A DNA stretch of 64,000 bases from Sapientia aquatica (GCF_004358105.1 NZ_SMYL01000001.1:434001-498000), one strand, 5' to 3'; positions 52,932 through 62,391 are shown, counted from the stretch's first letter. Program-made: numbers and translations. Notes: generated by a model not told the origin, from the letters alone.

Positions 52932-55838
52932 ATGGATCGTAATACTTTACTTCAATCAAGCCGCACTCAATATCTCGAAGTGTTTGGGCAGTTAATTCTG
53001 ATCGCGATTCGTCGCTCGTACGAAAAACTGTACGACAAAGCCGATAAAAGTAAAAGCTCGCAACAACAACGCTTATTCATGGACGCACGCTCAACGCTCA
53101 TCAGCAACGAGCAAAAATTCACCACGCAATTTCAATCCAAATTAGATTCCTTGTTAGAACGCAGTTTTCAAACTGCATACGACACCTTTCGTCCGTCTTT
53201 TTTTAATTCGAAAAAAGCCACCACGATGGAATTAATGGATATCACCGCATTTGAAGATGAATTGCGCATCGATATCATCACCAGCCGTTTTCGCAGTGAA
53301 GCCGAAGAACAATTACGCGACTTAAATATTCGTATTGCGATTTTGTTTGAGCGCAACGATATCGCCGAACGCGAGAATCCATTCCGCCCGTATTTGCTCA
53401 CCCGCAGCTTGATTTTGGGCGTCGAAGCTATGGGAATTGAAGGCGAAATGGCGGTCGTCATTACCGATCAATTAGCTGAGGAATTGCTCGTTGACGTGGC
53501 TTCGCTGTACGAAAGCATTAACGAGCATTTATCCAATTTTGGCGTGGCAGCGCAATTGCAATTTAAGCCGCAGCGCATGCCATCGGATTTAACTAATCCA
53601 GTTGGCTACGATGCCGAGAGCAATTTAGACGACGCCGATCATCCAGAATCGCAGCGCGACAATCAATCGCAACATGCACGTAACTTTTCGAATTTACAAT
53701 CTAGCCAAACCAATTCTAATTCAGCACCAAGTCAGCCTCGCGTTGGAAAAATCGAGCAGCTAATTCAAATGGTGAGAAGTCGCAATATCCAGCGTATGGG
53801 CGGCGCGGCAGGAAGTGGGTCGGGTAGCGCTGAAGGCGCATTCGGTGGCGCTGGGCAGGGAAACCAACGATTTGAAGGCGGCGGATCTGGCGCTGCCAAT
53901 TCAAATGGCGGCGGTGCAACCGACGCAGTTAACCAATTATTTAGTCAGGCCGGATCTGCCGTCTCGGGTTGGCTCGAAGGTGCGCAGGAAGTTGGTAGTA
54001 CCTTGCGTAAAGTATTTTTCGGTGGGGCGATGCAGGCGCAAGCGGGCGGACAAGCCGGCGGCGCTGGCGGTTATGCCGCTGGTGCGGGCGGCGAGTATGG
54101 ACGCGAAGACGGATCATCCGGCTTCATCACGATTTCACCGCAGTTAAATAATGCGCTGCGCGCGCCGATTCCATCCACCAGCGAAATGACTGGCTCCGAT
54201 GGCGAGGTGCGAAATTTAATTATTGAGCGGCGCGACAACTTAAATGCGTTGGCGGCCGATCAGCACGAAAAAATGACGATTGATATCGTCGCGATGTTGT
54301 TTGAATTTATTTTGAAAGATCATCAAGTTCCCGCTGAAGTGCGGGCGCAATTAGGACGGTTGCAGTTTTCCGTTCTAAAAATGGCCTTGATGGATTCGGC
54401 GTTATTAACCAAGAAAAGCCATCCAGCTCGTTTATTAGTTAATCGTATTGGTTCGATTTCAGTCGGGTTGCAACAAATCGACCCAACTGGCGAACGTATC
54501 TCAGCCGAAATTTGCCGAATAGTGGAAGAATTATTAGCCAGCGACTCTGAAAACCCCGAGCTATTTAGCAAAATGCTAGATCAGCTTGACGTTTTTATTG
54601 CGCGAGAATTATTGGCCTCCAACGCCAAAGTAGAAAACGCTGTCAAAGTTGTCGTCAATGCCGAACACCGTTCGCAACGTTTTTATCAAGCGAGTGCCGA
54701 GTTAGAAACCATGCTGACCGGCATGCTGATTACGCCGTATTTGCGCCGCTTTTTAGTTGATACTTGGTCGCACGTCATTGAGCGTGTTGAGCGCAATTCC
54801 AATGTAGATTCAACCCGCTTCCGTTTGCTGGTGCCGAATTTGTTGTGGAGTATTTTGCCCAAAGTTACACGCGATGATCGCTCGATGTTGTTGCAGCTCA
54901 TTCCTGGATTAGTGCCCGTGCTGCGCGAAGGCATGAGCTTGGTCGCGTGGTTGCCCGAGCATCAGCAAGACCTATTAAATTGGCTGGTCGATGCACATAC
55001 CACGGTCATGCGCGCTGTTGCTACCGATGAAGCGGTGATTTCGCTGGCTGAAGTGCAGCGCCATTTTCATCAATTTATTTATCCGAATGAAGTCGCTCCT
55101 GAGAAGGCAGCTACGTCTGAATCGGCAGCAAGCGCTTCGTCGCAACCTGAATCCGCTCAAACAGCTGCTGACGCAAATTCCAACCAATCACCTGAATTGC
55201 CGCAACATCCCATCAGTCTGAATCGAGTTTTGCTGGATGAAGCGATCAAAGAACTAGAAGCCGAATTAGATCAAGTTGGATTGCTACAAGATTTAGATGC
55301 AACGCCAGATGCGGTTGGACTCGATTTGCTCGATGACCCCTTGTTCGGCGAAGAGGGCGCGACTAGTTCAGAAGCAGGCGCGATGAGCGCGAGTGAAACC
55401 TTAGCCCAGTATGCCGATGGGCATGCTAGTCAGCATAGCGCAGCGAGTGCTTCATCAACCCCGCCATCAACTCCGCAACAATCCGGTAGTTCTGATGTGG
55501 ATGAAACGATGCAATCGCTACTCAACGATCAACTATTGCCGCTCAATGAAGACGGTGAAGTCGATATTTTGGAGCGCTTGCGCAGCGGCGTGATTGTGGA
55601 AATTAATTTGTACGGACAATCGACACGAGGTCGTTTAAATTGGATTAGCCCCAATTCGTCCAATTTGATTTTGACCATGAACGGCCAACCAGCTCCCTCC
55701 ATCGTCAGTGTGCGCATGTTCCGGCGTATGTTAAAAAATGAGCGTGCGCGCTTCGTCGAAGTGGCTCCATTGTTTGAGCGCGCCGTGCAATCTTTGCTGG
55801 AATCAGCCGACCAACTTGATATGGCCGATGCGGCTTAA
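52932..55838 (+). CDS. Large DUF1631 protein
   Basis: The 968-residue protein belongs to DUF1631, a family of large cytoplasmic proteins in beta- and gammaproteobacteria with no proven function. By eye it has an N-terminal helical domain (about 1-220), a Ser/Asn/Gly-rich disordered linker (about 225-395), a long helical core (about 400-745), an acidic Ser/Ala-rich linker (about 750-880) and a small C-terminal beta domain (VIVEINLYGQSTRGRLNWIS...) reminiscent of PilZ-like barrels but without RxxxR and DxSxxG motifs. The start follows AGGAAA; an upstream TTG is rejected. It is probably transcribed alone. Confidence 0.88.
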   Translation: MDRNTLLQSSRTQYLEVFGQLILIAIRRSYEKLYDKADKSKSSQQQRLFMDARSTLISNEQKFTTQFQSKLDSLLERSFQTAYDTFRPSFFNSKKATTMELMDITAFEDELRIDIITSRFRSEAEEQLRDLNIRIAILFERNDIAERENPFRPYLLTRSLILGVEAMGIEGEMAVVITDQLAEELLVDVASLYESINEHLSNFGVAAQLQFKPQRMPSDLTNPVGYDAESNLDDADHPESQRDNQSQHARNFSNLQSSQTNSNSAPSQPRVGKIEQLIQMVRSRNIQRMGGAAGSGSGSAEGAFGGAGQGNQRFEGGGSGAANSNGGGATDAVNQLFSQAGSAVSGWLEGAQEVGSTLRKVFFGGAMQAQAGGQAGGAGGYAAGAGGEYGREDGSSGFITISPQLNNALRAPIPSTSEMTGSDGEVRNLIIERRDNLNALAADQHEKMTIDIVAMLFEFILKDHQVPAEVRAQLGRLQFSVLKMALMDSALLTKKSHPARLLVNRIGSISVGLQQIDPTGERISAEICRIVEELLASDSENPELFSKMLDQLDVFIARELLASNAKVENAVKVVVNAEHRSQRFYQASAELETMLTGMLITPYLRRFLVDTWSHVIERVERNSNVDSTRFRLLVPNLLWSILPKVTRDDRSMLLQLIPGLVPVLREGMSLVAWLPEHQQDLLNWLVDAHTTVMRAVATDEAVISLAEVQRHFHQFIYPNEVAPEKAATSESAASASSQPESAQTAADANSNQSPELPQHPISLNRVLLDEAIKELEAELDQVGLLQDLDATPDAVGLDLLDDPLFGEEGATSSEAGAMSASETLAQYADGHASQHSAASASSTPPSTPQQSGSSDVDETMQSLLNDQLLPLNEDGEVDILERLRSGVIVEINLYGQSTRGRLNWISPNSSNLILTMNGQPAPSIVSVRMFRRMLKNERARFVEVAPLFERAVQSLLESADQLDMADAA

Positions 55839-55979
55839 ATTTTGTTGGTCAGATTATTGATCAGATTGCTGATCGACTCTTCATTTCCTCAGTTTTTTAC
55901 CACGTTTTATCGTTCCCTAAACCGCTTTGCCAACATGCTAAAATCTTCCCCTATTGAAATACGTAATCAGGGGAAGTTT

Positions 55980-56735
55980 ATGCTGCGCCAAGTCATGTGT
56001 CGGATTGTTTTGTTAGTGTCGGCGTTGTTCTGCTTTGACGCGCTGGCAGCGGAAGTGCAGGTCGCCGTGGCAGCTAATTTTGCCGCGCCGATGAAACAAA
56101 TCGCTACTCAATTTGAGCAGATAAGCGGTCACAAAGCCAATCTGTCGGTCGGCGCCACAGGCAAGTTTTACGCACAGATTAAAAACGGCGCGCCGTTTGA
56201 TATTCTGCTGTCCGCTGATCAAGCGACGCCGACCTTACTCGTTCAAGAACAATCCGCTTTAGCGGGCAGTCAGTTCACCTACGCAATCGGTAAGCTGGCG
56301 TTGTGGTCAGCCAATCCGACGTTGGTTGATGGACGTGGTGCTGTGTTAAAGCAGGGCAGTTTTGCCCATTTGGCGATTGCCTCGCCCAAGCAAGCGCCAT
56401 ATGGCGCGGCGGCGATGGAGGTCTTAACTGCGCTAAATCTGAATACTTCGATCGCGCCAAAATTGGTGCAAGGCGAAAACATTGGGCAAACTTACTCATT
56501 TATCTCAACCGGCAATGCCGAGTTGGGCTTCGTGGCCTTGTCGCAAATTTGGGAAAACAATACGCTCAAGTCAGGTTCCTATTGGCTCGTCCCAGACAAC
56601 TTGTACAGCCCGATCCGGCAAGATGCCGTTCTGCTCAAGCACGGCAAAGATAATCCGGCGGCGGCTGCCCTGCTGGCTTTCTTAAAAACCGATAAAGCGC
56701 GCGCCATCATGCAATCCTTTGGGTATCAATTTTGA
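55980..56735 (+). CDS. modA: Molybdate-binding periplasmic protein
   Basis: ModA captures molybdate or tungstate for the ModBC importer. The 251-residue product has a signal peptide (about 1-24, ALA cleavage). The mature part has VAVAANFAAPMKQIATQFE, LSVGATGKFYAQIKNGAPFDILLSAD and ENIGQTYSFISTGNAELGFVALSQ, which include the oxyanion-binding Ser/Ala sites. The start follows AGGGGAAG. Upstream in-frame codons (from 55842) are rejected because they precede a proper signal peptide. Its TGA overlaps the modB start by one base. Confidence 0.95.
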   Translation: MLRQVMCRIVLLVSALFCFDALAAEVQVAVAANFAAPMKQIATQFEQISGHKANLSVGATGKFYAQIKNGAPFDILLSADQATPTLLVQEQSALAGSQFTYAIGKLALWSANPTLVDGRGAVLKQGSFAHLAIASPKQAPYGAAAMEVLTALNLNTSIAPKLVQGENIGQTYSFISTGNAELGFVALSQIWENNTLKSGSYWLVPDNLYSPIRQDAVLLKHGKDNPAAAALLAFLKTDKARAIMQSFGYQF

Positions 56736-57424
56736 TGGAGGCCGCTGATTTAGGCGCGATCTGGCTGACCTTAAAGCTTGCCAGTATTACGACTATTGCC
56801 TTACTGCTGCTAGGTACTCCCTTGGCTTGGTGGCTAGTCCGAACCCAGTCGCGCTTAAAGCCTGCGATTCGCAGCATCGTCGCGCTGCCGTTAATTTTAC
56901 CGCCCACCGTGATCGGCTTTTATTTGTTGGTGTTTATGGGGCCAAACGGTGCTTTTGGTAAGCTAACCCAATCGCTGGGCTGGGGCGTTTTACCCTTTAC
57001 ATTCATTGGTTTAGTGCTGGCCTCCATGGTGTATTCCTTGCCTTTTGTAGTGCAGCCTTTGTATAACGCGTTTGAAGCCATTGGGCCAAGACCGCTAGAA
57101 GTCGCCGCCACCTTGCGCGCATCGCCGTTGGATACTTTTTTCTCCGTGGTTGTGCCGTTGGCCAAACCGGGTTACATCACGGCGCTGGTCATGGGCTTTG
57201 CGCATACTGTGGGCGAATTTGGTGTGGTGTTAATGATAGGTGGGAATATTCCCGACAAAACTCGCGTCGTTTCGGTGCAAATTTATGATCATGTCGATGC
57301 GCTGGAGTACGCCCAAGCGCATAGTTTGGCCGCGATATTATTGCTGTTTTCGTTTGTGGTTTTGCTGCTGCTGTACCGCGTGAATGCAGGGAGAACCGAG
57401 GCGGCGCGAGGTTATTTGTCATGA
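56735..57424 (+). CDS. modB: Molybdate ABC transporter permease
   Basis: The 229-residue protein has five to six membrane segments and the permease signature region LEVAATLRASPLDTFFSVVVPLAKPGYI (EAAxxxG-like coupling motif) followed by GFAHTVGEFGVVLMIGGNIPDKT. The ATG overlaps the modA stop (TGATG). An in-frame TTG just before is unlikely. Translationally coupled on both sides. Confidence 0.96.
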   Translation: MEAADLGAIWLTLKLASITTIALLLLGTPLAWWLVRTQSRLKPAIRSIVALPLILPPTVIGFYLLVFMGPNGAFGKLTQSLGWGVLPFTFIGLVLASMVYSLPFVVQPLYNAFEAIGPRPLEVAATLRASPLDTFFSVVVPLAKPGYITALVMGFAHTVGEFGVVLMIGGNIPDKTRVVSVQIYDHVDALEYAQAHSLAAILLLFSFVVLLLLYRVNAGRTEAARGYLS

Positions 57425-58491
57425 CGCACAATATTCACCTTGAATTGCACCACCCGATTTTATCGGTGAAGGCAACATTGCCGGGTAGCGGCATTACCGC
57501 CGTTGTCGGTGCGTCGGGTGCGGGCAAGACGACACTGCTGCGTTGCATCGCTGGATTGGAGTCAGCGGCTGCTGGATTGGTGAATGTAAATGGCGTGTCG
57601 TGGCAAGACGATACGCGTCGAATTCGATTGCCGACCTATCAGCGCAAGGTTGGATTGGTCTTTCAAGAAGCGAGTTTATTTCCGCATTTGTCGGTGCAAG
57701 CGAATCTGGAGTTTGGATTGCGGCGCACCGCACAGCGCACAATTTCATTAACCCAAGCTGTCGATTTGCTGGGTCTAGCTCAATTGCTCAAGCGCTCGCC
57801 CACAACGTTATCGGGCGGTGAAAAACAGCGCGTCTCGATCGCACGCGCACTGGCGACCAGCCCAGATTTGTTGTTAATGGATGAGCCACTCGCGTCCTTG
57901 GATGAGTCGCGTAAAGCAGAAGTGCTGCCCTATCTTGATCGATTAAGTAATGAATTATCGCTGCCGATTTTGTATGTCAGTCATGCGATGTCAGAAGTCG
58001 CGCATTTAGCTCAACAGGTGCTGGTGCTCGAAGGTGGAAAAGTGTTTGCTCAAGCTGATGTGTTTGAGATTTTGTCGCGTGCCGATTTACCCTACGCACA
58101 TGGCGACCATGCATTTGCCATAGTTGCTGCGCGCATGGCTAGTTTCGACCCGCACTATCAGCTCAGTCAGTTTGATTTTGCTGGCGGTTCTATCTTTTTG
58201 CCGCAAAGTCGCGATTCGGTTCTTGATATGAATACAGAAGTGCGACTACGTATTCAAGCGCGTGATGTCAGTTTGTCTCTTGTGCCGCAACACGGTTCAA
58301 GCATCCTCAATACAATTCCTGTAAAAATCGCCCAGATCAATCAAGATAGTGCGGGATTATTTATGTTGGAACTTGATGCGGCTGGCGTGCGTTTGTTGGC
58401 CCGTATTACGCAAAAATCGTTAGATCAATTGGGCCTCAAAGTTGGCTTGGCGGTATTTGCGCAAATCAAAGGTGTGGCGGTGTTGCGTTGA
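57421..58491 (+). CDS. modC: Molybdate ABC transporter ATP-binding protein
   Basis: The 356-residue protein has Walker A GASGAGKTT (30-38), a Q-loop in VFQEASLFPHLSV, signature LSGGEKQRVSIARAL and Walker B LLLMDEPLASLD. The C-terminal part (about 285-356) is a molybdate-binding TOBE/MOP domain (NTIPVKIAQINQDSAGLFMLELD). It overlaps modB at ATGA. No modE regulator is nearby. Confidence 0.96.
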   Translation: MTHNIHLELHHPILSVKATLPGSGITAVVGASGAGKTTLLRCIAGLESAAAGLVNVNGVSWQDDTRRIRLPTYQRKVGLVFQEASLFPHLSVQANLEFGLRRTAQRTISLTQAVDLLGLAQLLKRSPTTLSGGEKQRVSIARALATSPDLLLMDEPLASLDESRKAEVLPYLDRLSNELSLPILYVSHAMSEVAHLAQQVLVLEGGKVFAQADVFEILSRADLPYAHGDHAFAIVAARMASFDPHYQLSQFDFAGGSIFLPQSRDSVLDMNTEVRLRIQARDVSLSLVPQHGSSILNTIPVKIAQINQDSAGLFMLELDAAGVRLLARITQKSLDQLGLKVGLAVFAQIKGVAVLR

Positions 58492-58510
58492 CGTGTTGGG
58501 TCAAACGAAT

Positions 58511-59443
58511 TTAACAATCCAACTGCCGCGCGCTTTCAAAATAACGCTCTTGTCCACTCAGCGGATCAATAAATTGAATTGAGCGCGCCAATAATTTTAA
58601 TGGGCGCGTCATGTCATCGGCTTTGCAAGGCAGCGCTACCGGATAAAAATCATCGTTCAAAATCGGAATGCCCAACGCGGATAAATGCACTCTGAGCTGA
58701 TGTTTGCGTCCGGTCACGGGATGTAGTCGATAGCGGTAAATTGCGTTCGGATGCGCGGTTTGGCTTAGCAGTTCTAACCGTTCAATATGCGTCTCAGAAT
58801 TGGGCGTGCCAGCTTGCTCTTGCATGCGGAAAAATGGCGTTCCTTCCACCATGCGGCTGCGGTAAATAAAAGGAGCTTGATAGTCAGCTAAGTCGCCAGC
58901 CAGCGCTTCGTATTGTTTGGTTACGCCGCGCTGTTGAAATAGGAATTGATAGGCGCCGCGACTAGCAATATTGAGTGAGAAAATCATCACGCCTGCCGTT
59001 TCCCGATCAAGCCGATGGATCGGGCTTAGATCGGGCAAATTGTGTTTGCGTTTTAAGCGCACCAACAAGGTTTCGTGCAGAAATCGACCAGTGGGAATGA
59101 CTGGTAAAAAATGCGGCTTATCGACCACCAAAATATGCTGATCTTGAAAAAGAATGTGCTCTTCAAAAGGAATCGGTGTTTCGGCGTCAATTTCACGGTA
59201 ATAAAAAATCCGTCCGCCCCAGCGATAAGGGCTATCCGCTGAATACGGCGTTCCCCCATCATCGACCACTTCCCCGCGCAGCATACGATCTTGCCAAGTC
59301 GCCGCGCTCACGTCGGGAAAGCGCTGCGTTAGAAATTCCAATAACGTTTTCCAATTGCCTTTTTGCAGCCACAAATAGCTAGGCGCAACGCCATCCCGAA
59401 TCGGAAGTGGCGCGTTGTGGATTAACTTATCGCGTTGTTTCAT
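58511..59443 (-). CDS. RluA-family pseudouridine synthase
   Basis: The 310-residue protein has the RluA catalytic motif HRLDRETAGVMIF with the essential Asp, and the C-terminal family motif VTGRKHQLRVHLSALGIPILND. An S4-like N-terminal RNA-binding region (about 35-85) is visible. The target uridine, in rRNA or tRNA, cannot be assigned from sequence. Its start overlaps the MATE gene by 17 bases, and it is convergent with modC. Confidence 0.93.
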   Translation of the reverse strand: MKQRDKLIHNAPLPIRDGVAPSYLWLQKGNWKTLLEFLTQRFPDVSAATWQDRMLRGEVVDDGGTPYSADSPYRWGGRIFYYREIDAETPIPFEEHILFQDQHILVVDKPHFLPVIPTGRFLHETLLVRLKRKHNLPDLSPIHRLDRETAGVMIFSLNIASRGAYQFLFQQRGVTKQYEALAGDLADYQAPFIYRSRMVEGTPFFRMQEQAGTPNSETHIERLELLSQTAHPNAIYRYRLHPVTGRKHQLRVHLSALGIPILNDDFYPVALPCKADDMTRPLKLLARSIQFIDPLSGQERYFESARQLDC

Positions 59444-60800
59444 GGTGCCGCAAGATATAACGCTGGCTGGCGCGCCGGAACAATAATTGTAAGGAAAGGG
59501 CAGTGAAGGTGAGGGCGATAATTAAGCCTATCCAATAACCGCGCACGCCCATTGGATCAATCGAAAAGTCACTAAATTTGAATCCAAATGTCAGCACATA
59601 ACCGAGAGGCATTCCAATAATCCAAAACGCGGTCATGTGAATAATCATCGGAGCGCGGGTAACTTTGTATCCACGTAAAATTCCGGCGCTGACGACTTGG
59701 GTAATATCGGAAAACTGAAAAATCCCAGCGAGTACGATTAATTGTCCGGCCAGCACCAATACGTCGCTATCTTGGGTATACCAATGGGCAATCCAATTCG
59801 AGGCAAAAATCATTAATCCACCGCTAACCACGGCGATAAATAAACCCAAACGGCTCCCGTTTTGCCCAATCGCTCGCGCCAGCACATAGTCTTTTGCACC
59901 AGCCGCGTGCCCGACTCGCACCGTCAAAGCGGTTCCTACTGCCATCGGAACCATAAAAGTCAACGAACTAAAATTGAGCGCGATCTGATGTGCTGCAACC
60001 GAAGCCGTGCCTAGTTTGGCGATGATTAAGGCGATCAAGCTAAAGGCACTGACCTCGACTAAAAACATAATCCCAATTGGCAAACCAAGTTTAAATAATT
60101 GCTTTTGAACGATCGACTGCCAACCTTGCCAAGTTCGAAAAGGATGCGTATCGCGGTAGCGTTTGGTATTGACTATCCATAGCGCGAGCAGAATGCAATT
60201 GACCCACACGCAAAACGCCGTAGCCCAACCGCAGCCGACGCCGCCGAGTGCTGCAAAGCCAAAGTGACCGTAAATTAAGATCCAGTTGGTCGGAATATTT
60301 AATAGCAGGCAGCAAATAGAAATCACCATCATCGGCTTGGTTTGATTGAGCGCCGCGCTGTAACTGTACAAAACTCGGTAGCAAGCAAAGGCGGGCAAGC
60401 CCCAAGTAATCGCTTTGAGAAATTCTCCTGCCTTATGAGCGATTTCGGGCTCTAAACCAAGATGGGGAAAAATCGGCGTAATTAAGCGGGTAATTACCCA
60501 GGCGGCGACAGCCAAGATAAGTGCTTGCGCCAAGGCCTGCTGAATCAGCGCGGGAATTGATCTAGTTTCGTTTGCCCCAACTTTTTGCGCCACCAGAGGG
60601 CTAGTAGCTAACAAATAGCCCATTATGGTCACGATTAACGTCACCCAAATCGATGAGCCAACCGAAACAGCGGCCAAGTCGCCAGCCGAAACGTGGCCCG
60701 CCATCACGGCATCAACGAATGCTGTACCGGTTGTTGCGATTTGACCAACGGCAATCGGCCAAGCCAGATGCCAAGTGGCACGAGTGTCTTTTAAACGCAT
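59427..60800 (-). CDS. MATE-family multidrug/sodium antiporter
   Basis: The 457-residue integral membrane protein has 12 predicted membrane helices and the MATE marks (WPIAVGQIATTGTAFVDAVMAGHVSAGDLAAVSVGSSIW in the first helices, and SVAAHQIALNFSSLTFMVPMAVGTALTVRVGHAAGAKD in the second half). It should export cationic drugs or metabolites in exchange for Na+ or H+. Cotranscribed with the downstream pseudouridine synthase, which it overlaps. Confidence 0.95.
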   Translation of the reverse strand: MRLKDTRATWHLAWPIAVGQIATTGTAFVDAVMAGHVSAGDLAAVSVGSSIWVTLIVTIMGYLLATSPLVAQKVGANETRSIPALIQQALAQALILAVAAWVITRLITPIFPHLGLEPEIAHKAGEFLKAITWGLPAFACYRVLYSYSAALNQTKPMMVISICCLLLNIPTNWILIYGHFGFAALGGVGCGWATAFCVWVNCILLALWIVNTKRYRDTHPFRTWQGWQSIVQKQLFKLGLPIGIMFLVEVSAFSLIALIIAKLGTASVAAHQIALNFSSLTFMVPMAVGTALTVRVGHAAGAKDYVLARAIGQNGSRLGLFIAVVSGGLMIFASNWIAHWYTQDSDVLVLAGQLIVLAGIFQFSDITQVVSAGILRGYKVTRAPMIIHMTAFWIIGMPLGYVLTFGFKFSDFSIDPMGVRGYWIGLIIALTFTALSLQLLFRRASQRYILRHHETTR

Positions 60801-60878
60801 AATGAGTCTTTGTTGGAAGTAGTGCAGATCAGCTTTGGTTTGGGTATCAAGGGCCGATCGCGCGCGGTGACGCGCTAG

Positions 60879-61127
60879 TTATTTTTTCCAATAGGAAAAT
60901 TCTTCTTCATGGCAAGCAATGTCTAATTCGGCGACGCGGTCTTGTAGCTGCGACTGTGCGTCCGCAATGGCCTGATTATAGATGCTGGGTCCTATTTCTC
61001 GAAGGCAAAAATCTAACAATAATTTGGCCTTCAATGTGCCAATGTCTTCATCCATTTGGGCACTAAAAAATCGTTGCAACGAGCCCAGTAAGCGTTCCTC
61101 GTTCTCTTTTTGGAGTTTGATAGCCAT
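60879..61127 (-). CDS. DUF2164 protein
   Basis: The 82-residue cytoplasmic protein matches DUF2164: a helical N-terminus (KENEERLLGSLQRFFSAQMDEDIGTLKAKLLLDFCLREIGPSIYNQAIADAQ) and a short C-terminal segment ending EEFSYWKK. Function unknown. It starts 78 bases before the MATE gene on the same strand and may be cotranscribed. Confidence 0.88.
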   Translation of the reverse strand: MAIKLQKENEERLLGSLQRFFSAQMDEDIGTLKAKLLLDFCLREIGPSIYNQAIADAQSQLQDRVAELDIACHEEEFSYWKK

Positions 61128-61222
61128 TGTTAATAATTTCGACGGAAAGCATGAATCCTAACCGAAAGCTTAGGCCTTTGGATATAACTTCGAGGGGAGG
61201 TGGGAGTAAAACAGATACGGTG

Positions 61223-61259
61223 CGATTCAGTCCGGTCCATTTCAGACCAGACTGAATTG
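61223..61259 (-). terminator. Long hairpin between the WXXGXW lipoprotein and DUF2164 genes
   Basis: A 15-base stem with one mismatch and one G-T pair and a 7-base loop (catttca) encloses 61225-61237 paired to 61245-61257 and two further pairs. It lies 37 bases after the lipoprotein stop on the minus strand. No U-tract follows, so it may stabilise the mRNA end or terminate with help from Rho. Confidence 0.5.
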
Positions 61260-61295
61260 AGAGGGCAAATTACAGTTTAACTTGCAGGTCGTTGA

Positions 61296-61655
61296 TTAAT
61301 AACGTCTCCAATGGCCGCCATCCATATGCCACTCACCGCCAACTTGGTGCCAATGATGCGGAACCCATTCATAACCTTGGCGCGGCGCAGACCAGTGTCC
61401 GGGATGCCAAACATGACGTCCGCCTTCCCACAACCAAACGCCATTAATCCAGAAATATCCTTGCACCGGCGGAACGCCAATGACCTCGACTTGCGGTGGA
61501 GGTGGTGCAACGTAGGTAACCACCGGTGGAGGTGCAACGTCTGGGTATACGACTGCGGCACGGTAATGTACCTGCGCTGGTGCAACGACGCAGCCTGAAA
61601 GCAGGGTTGTTGCGGCAACAACCAAGATGCCGCCGATAAGGGTGCTGTTTTTCAT
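61296..61655 (-). CDS. WXXGXW-repeat lipoprotein (BcpO-related)
   Basis: The 119-residue product has a lipoprotein signal (ILVVAATTLLSGCVVAP, C22). A Pro/Val-rich linker (VAPPPVVTYVAPPPPQVEVIG) follows, then repeats of the form W-x-x-G-x-W (NGVWLWEGGRHVWHPGHW, PHHWHQVGGEWHMDGGHW). These repeat proteins are common in Burkholderiales and are thought to sit in the outer membrane; function is unknown. The gene is divergent from a response regulator. Confidence 0.88.
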   Translation of the reverse strand: MKNSTLIGGILVVAATTLLSGCVVAPAQVHYRAAVVYPDVAPPPVVTYVAPPPPQVEVIGVPPVQGYFWINGVWLWEGGRHVWHPGHWSAPRQGYEWVPHHWHQVGGEWHMDGGHWRRY

Positions 61656-61952
61656 TTTTTTTCCTAAATAATCAGTGTGAATTGAAACGCTGTAGGCCAG
61701 TTCAACTAGTTACTGCCTTGCAATTATTAGCGTTCTCATGCAGTGCTAGGATGACATGAGAAATGTAAAGAATTGTAGGTGTTTAAATGTGACTAAGCAT
61801 TGTAAGAAATATTGCCTAGCTAAGAAAGTCATTATTTCGTTAAAGCAAAACTTGCAAGTGGTAAATTTTCATCTTATTGTTAAAGAATGAATTGTTAGGT
61901 TTACTGACCTACATTGATTTTGTTGCATAAAAAGAATTTTGGAGAATGAGCC
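61656..61952. promoter_or_regulatory. AT-rich divergent region upstream of the response regulator
   Basis: About 300 bases with no ORF. It contains TCTCATG (61734-61740) / CATGAGA (61755-61761) and TAGGT (61896-61900) / ACCTA (61907-61911) inverted repeats. I could not identify a good promoter pair. Confidence 0.4.
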
Positions 61953-62375
61953 ATGTTAAAAGTGGTTGTGATGGACGGGAATTCTATTTCTCGGGGCTTA
62001 TTAATTTCTGTCCTGACCAATGGCGGGCACGAAGTTATTGGCGATAGCAATGTGACAGCGCAAGGAATTGCTCGCATGGTGAAGCTCAAACCGCAGCTCG
62101 TTTGCATGGATTTGGAATTGGTTGATGGCGACAAGATGGAAGTTTTAGACAATTTGCGACAAGAATTACCCAAAACAATTTTTTTTCTTGTCTCCAACAG
62201 TTTTGATGCCGATGGAATTCGGCTCGGGCAAGAGCATGGCGTGCGCGGGTTTATTGTGAAACCATTCAATTCCGCCAGTGTTTTAACCTCGATTAGAAAT
62301 GCCGTAGTGAAATTTGTAACGGAAATGAAGCAAGCCCAGCAAACCTCAGATGTCGCGGCTGAGGGCGAGCAATAA
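61953..62375 (+). CDS. Single-domain response regulator
   Basis: The 140-residue protein is a lone CheY-like receiver. The phospho-acceptor is D53 (CMDLELVDGD), the switch Ser is in VSNS (81-83) and the conserved Lys is K103 in VKPF. The usual acidic pair at the N-terminus is reduced to one residue, D8 (VVMDGNS). A short tail follows the receiver. No kinase gene is adjacent. TGGAG lies upstream of the ATG. The partner is unknown; chemotaxis or other phosphorelays are both possible. Confidence 0.92.
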   Translation: MLKVVVMDGNSISRGLLISVLTNGGHEVIGDSNVTAQGIARMVKLKPQLVCMDLELVDGDKMEVLDNLRQELPKTIFFLVSNSFDADGIRLGQEHGVRGFIVKPFNSASVLTSIRNAVVKFVTEMKQAQQTSDVAAEGEQ

Positions 62376-62391
62376 TCCAAGCCTGAGTTAG

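Noticed and set aside
55842-55979. In-frame N-terminal extension of modA.
   Set aside because: The signal peptide starts at the ATG at 55980, which has AGGGGAAG upstream; the extension would precede it with no ribosome site.
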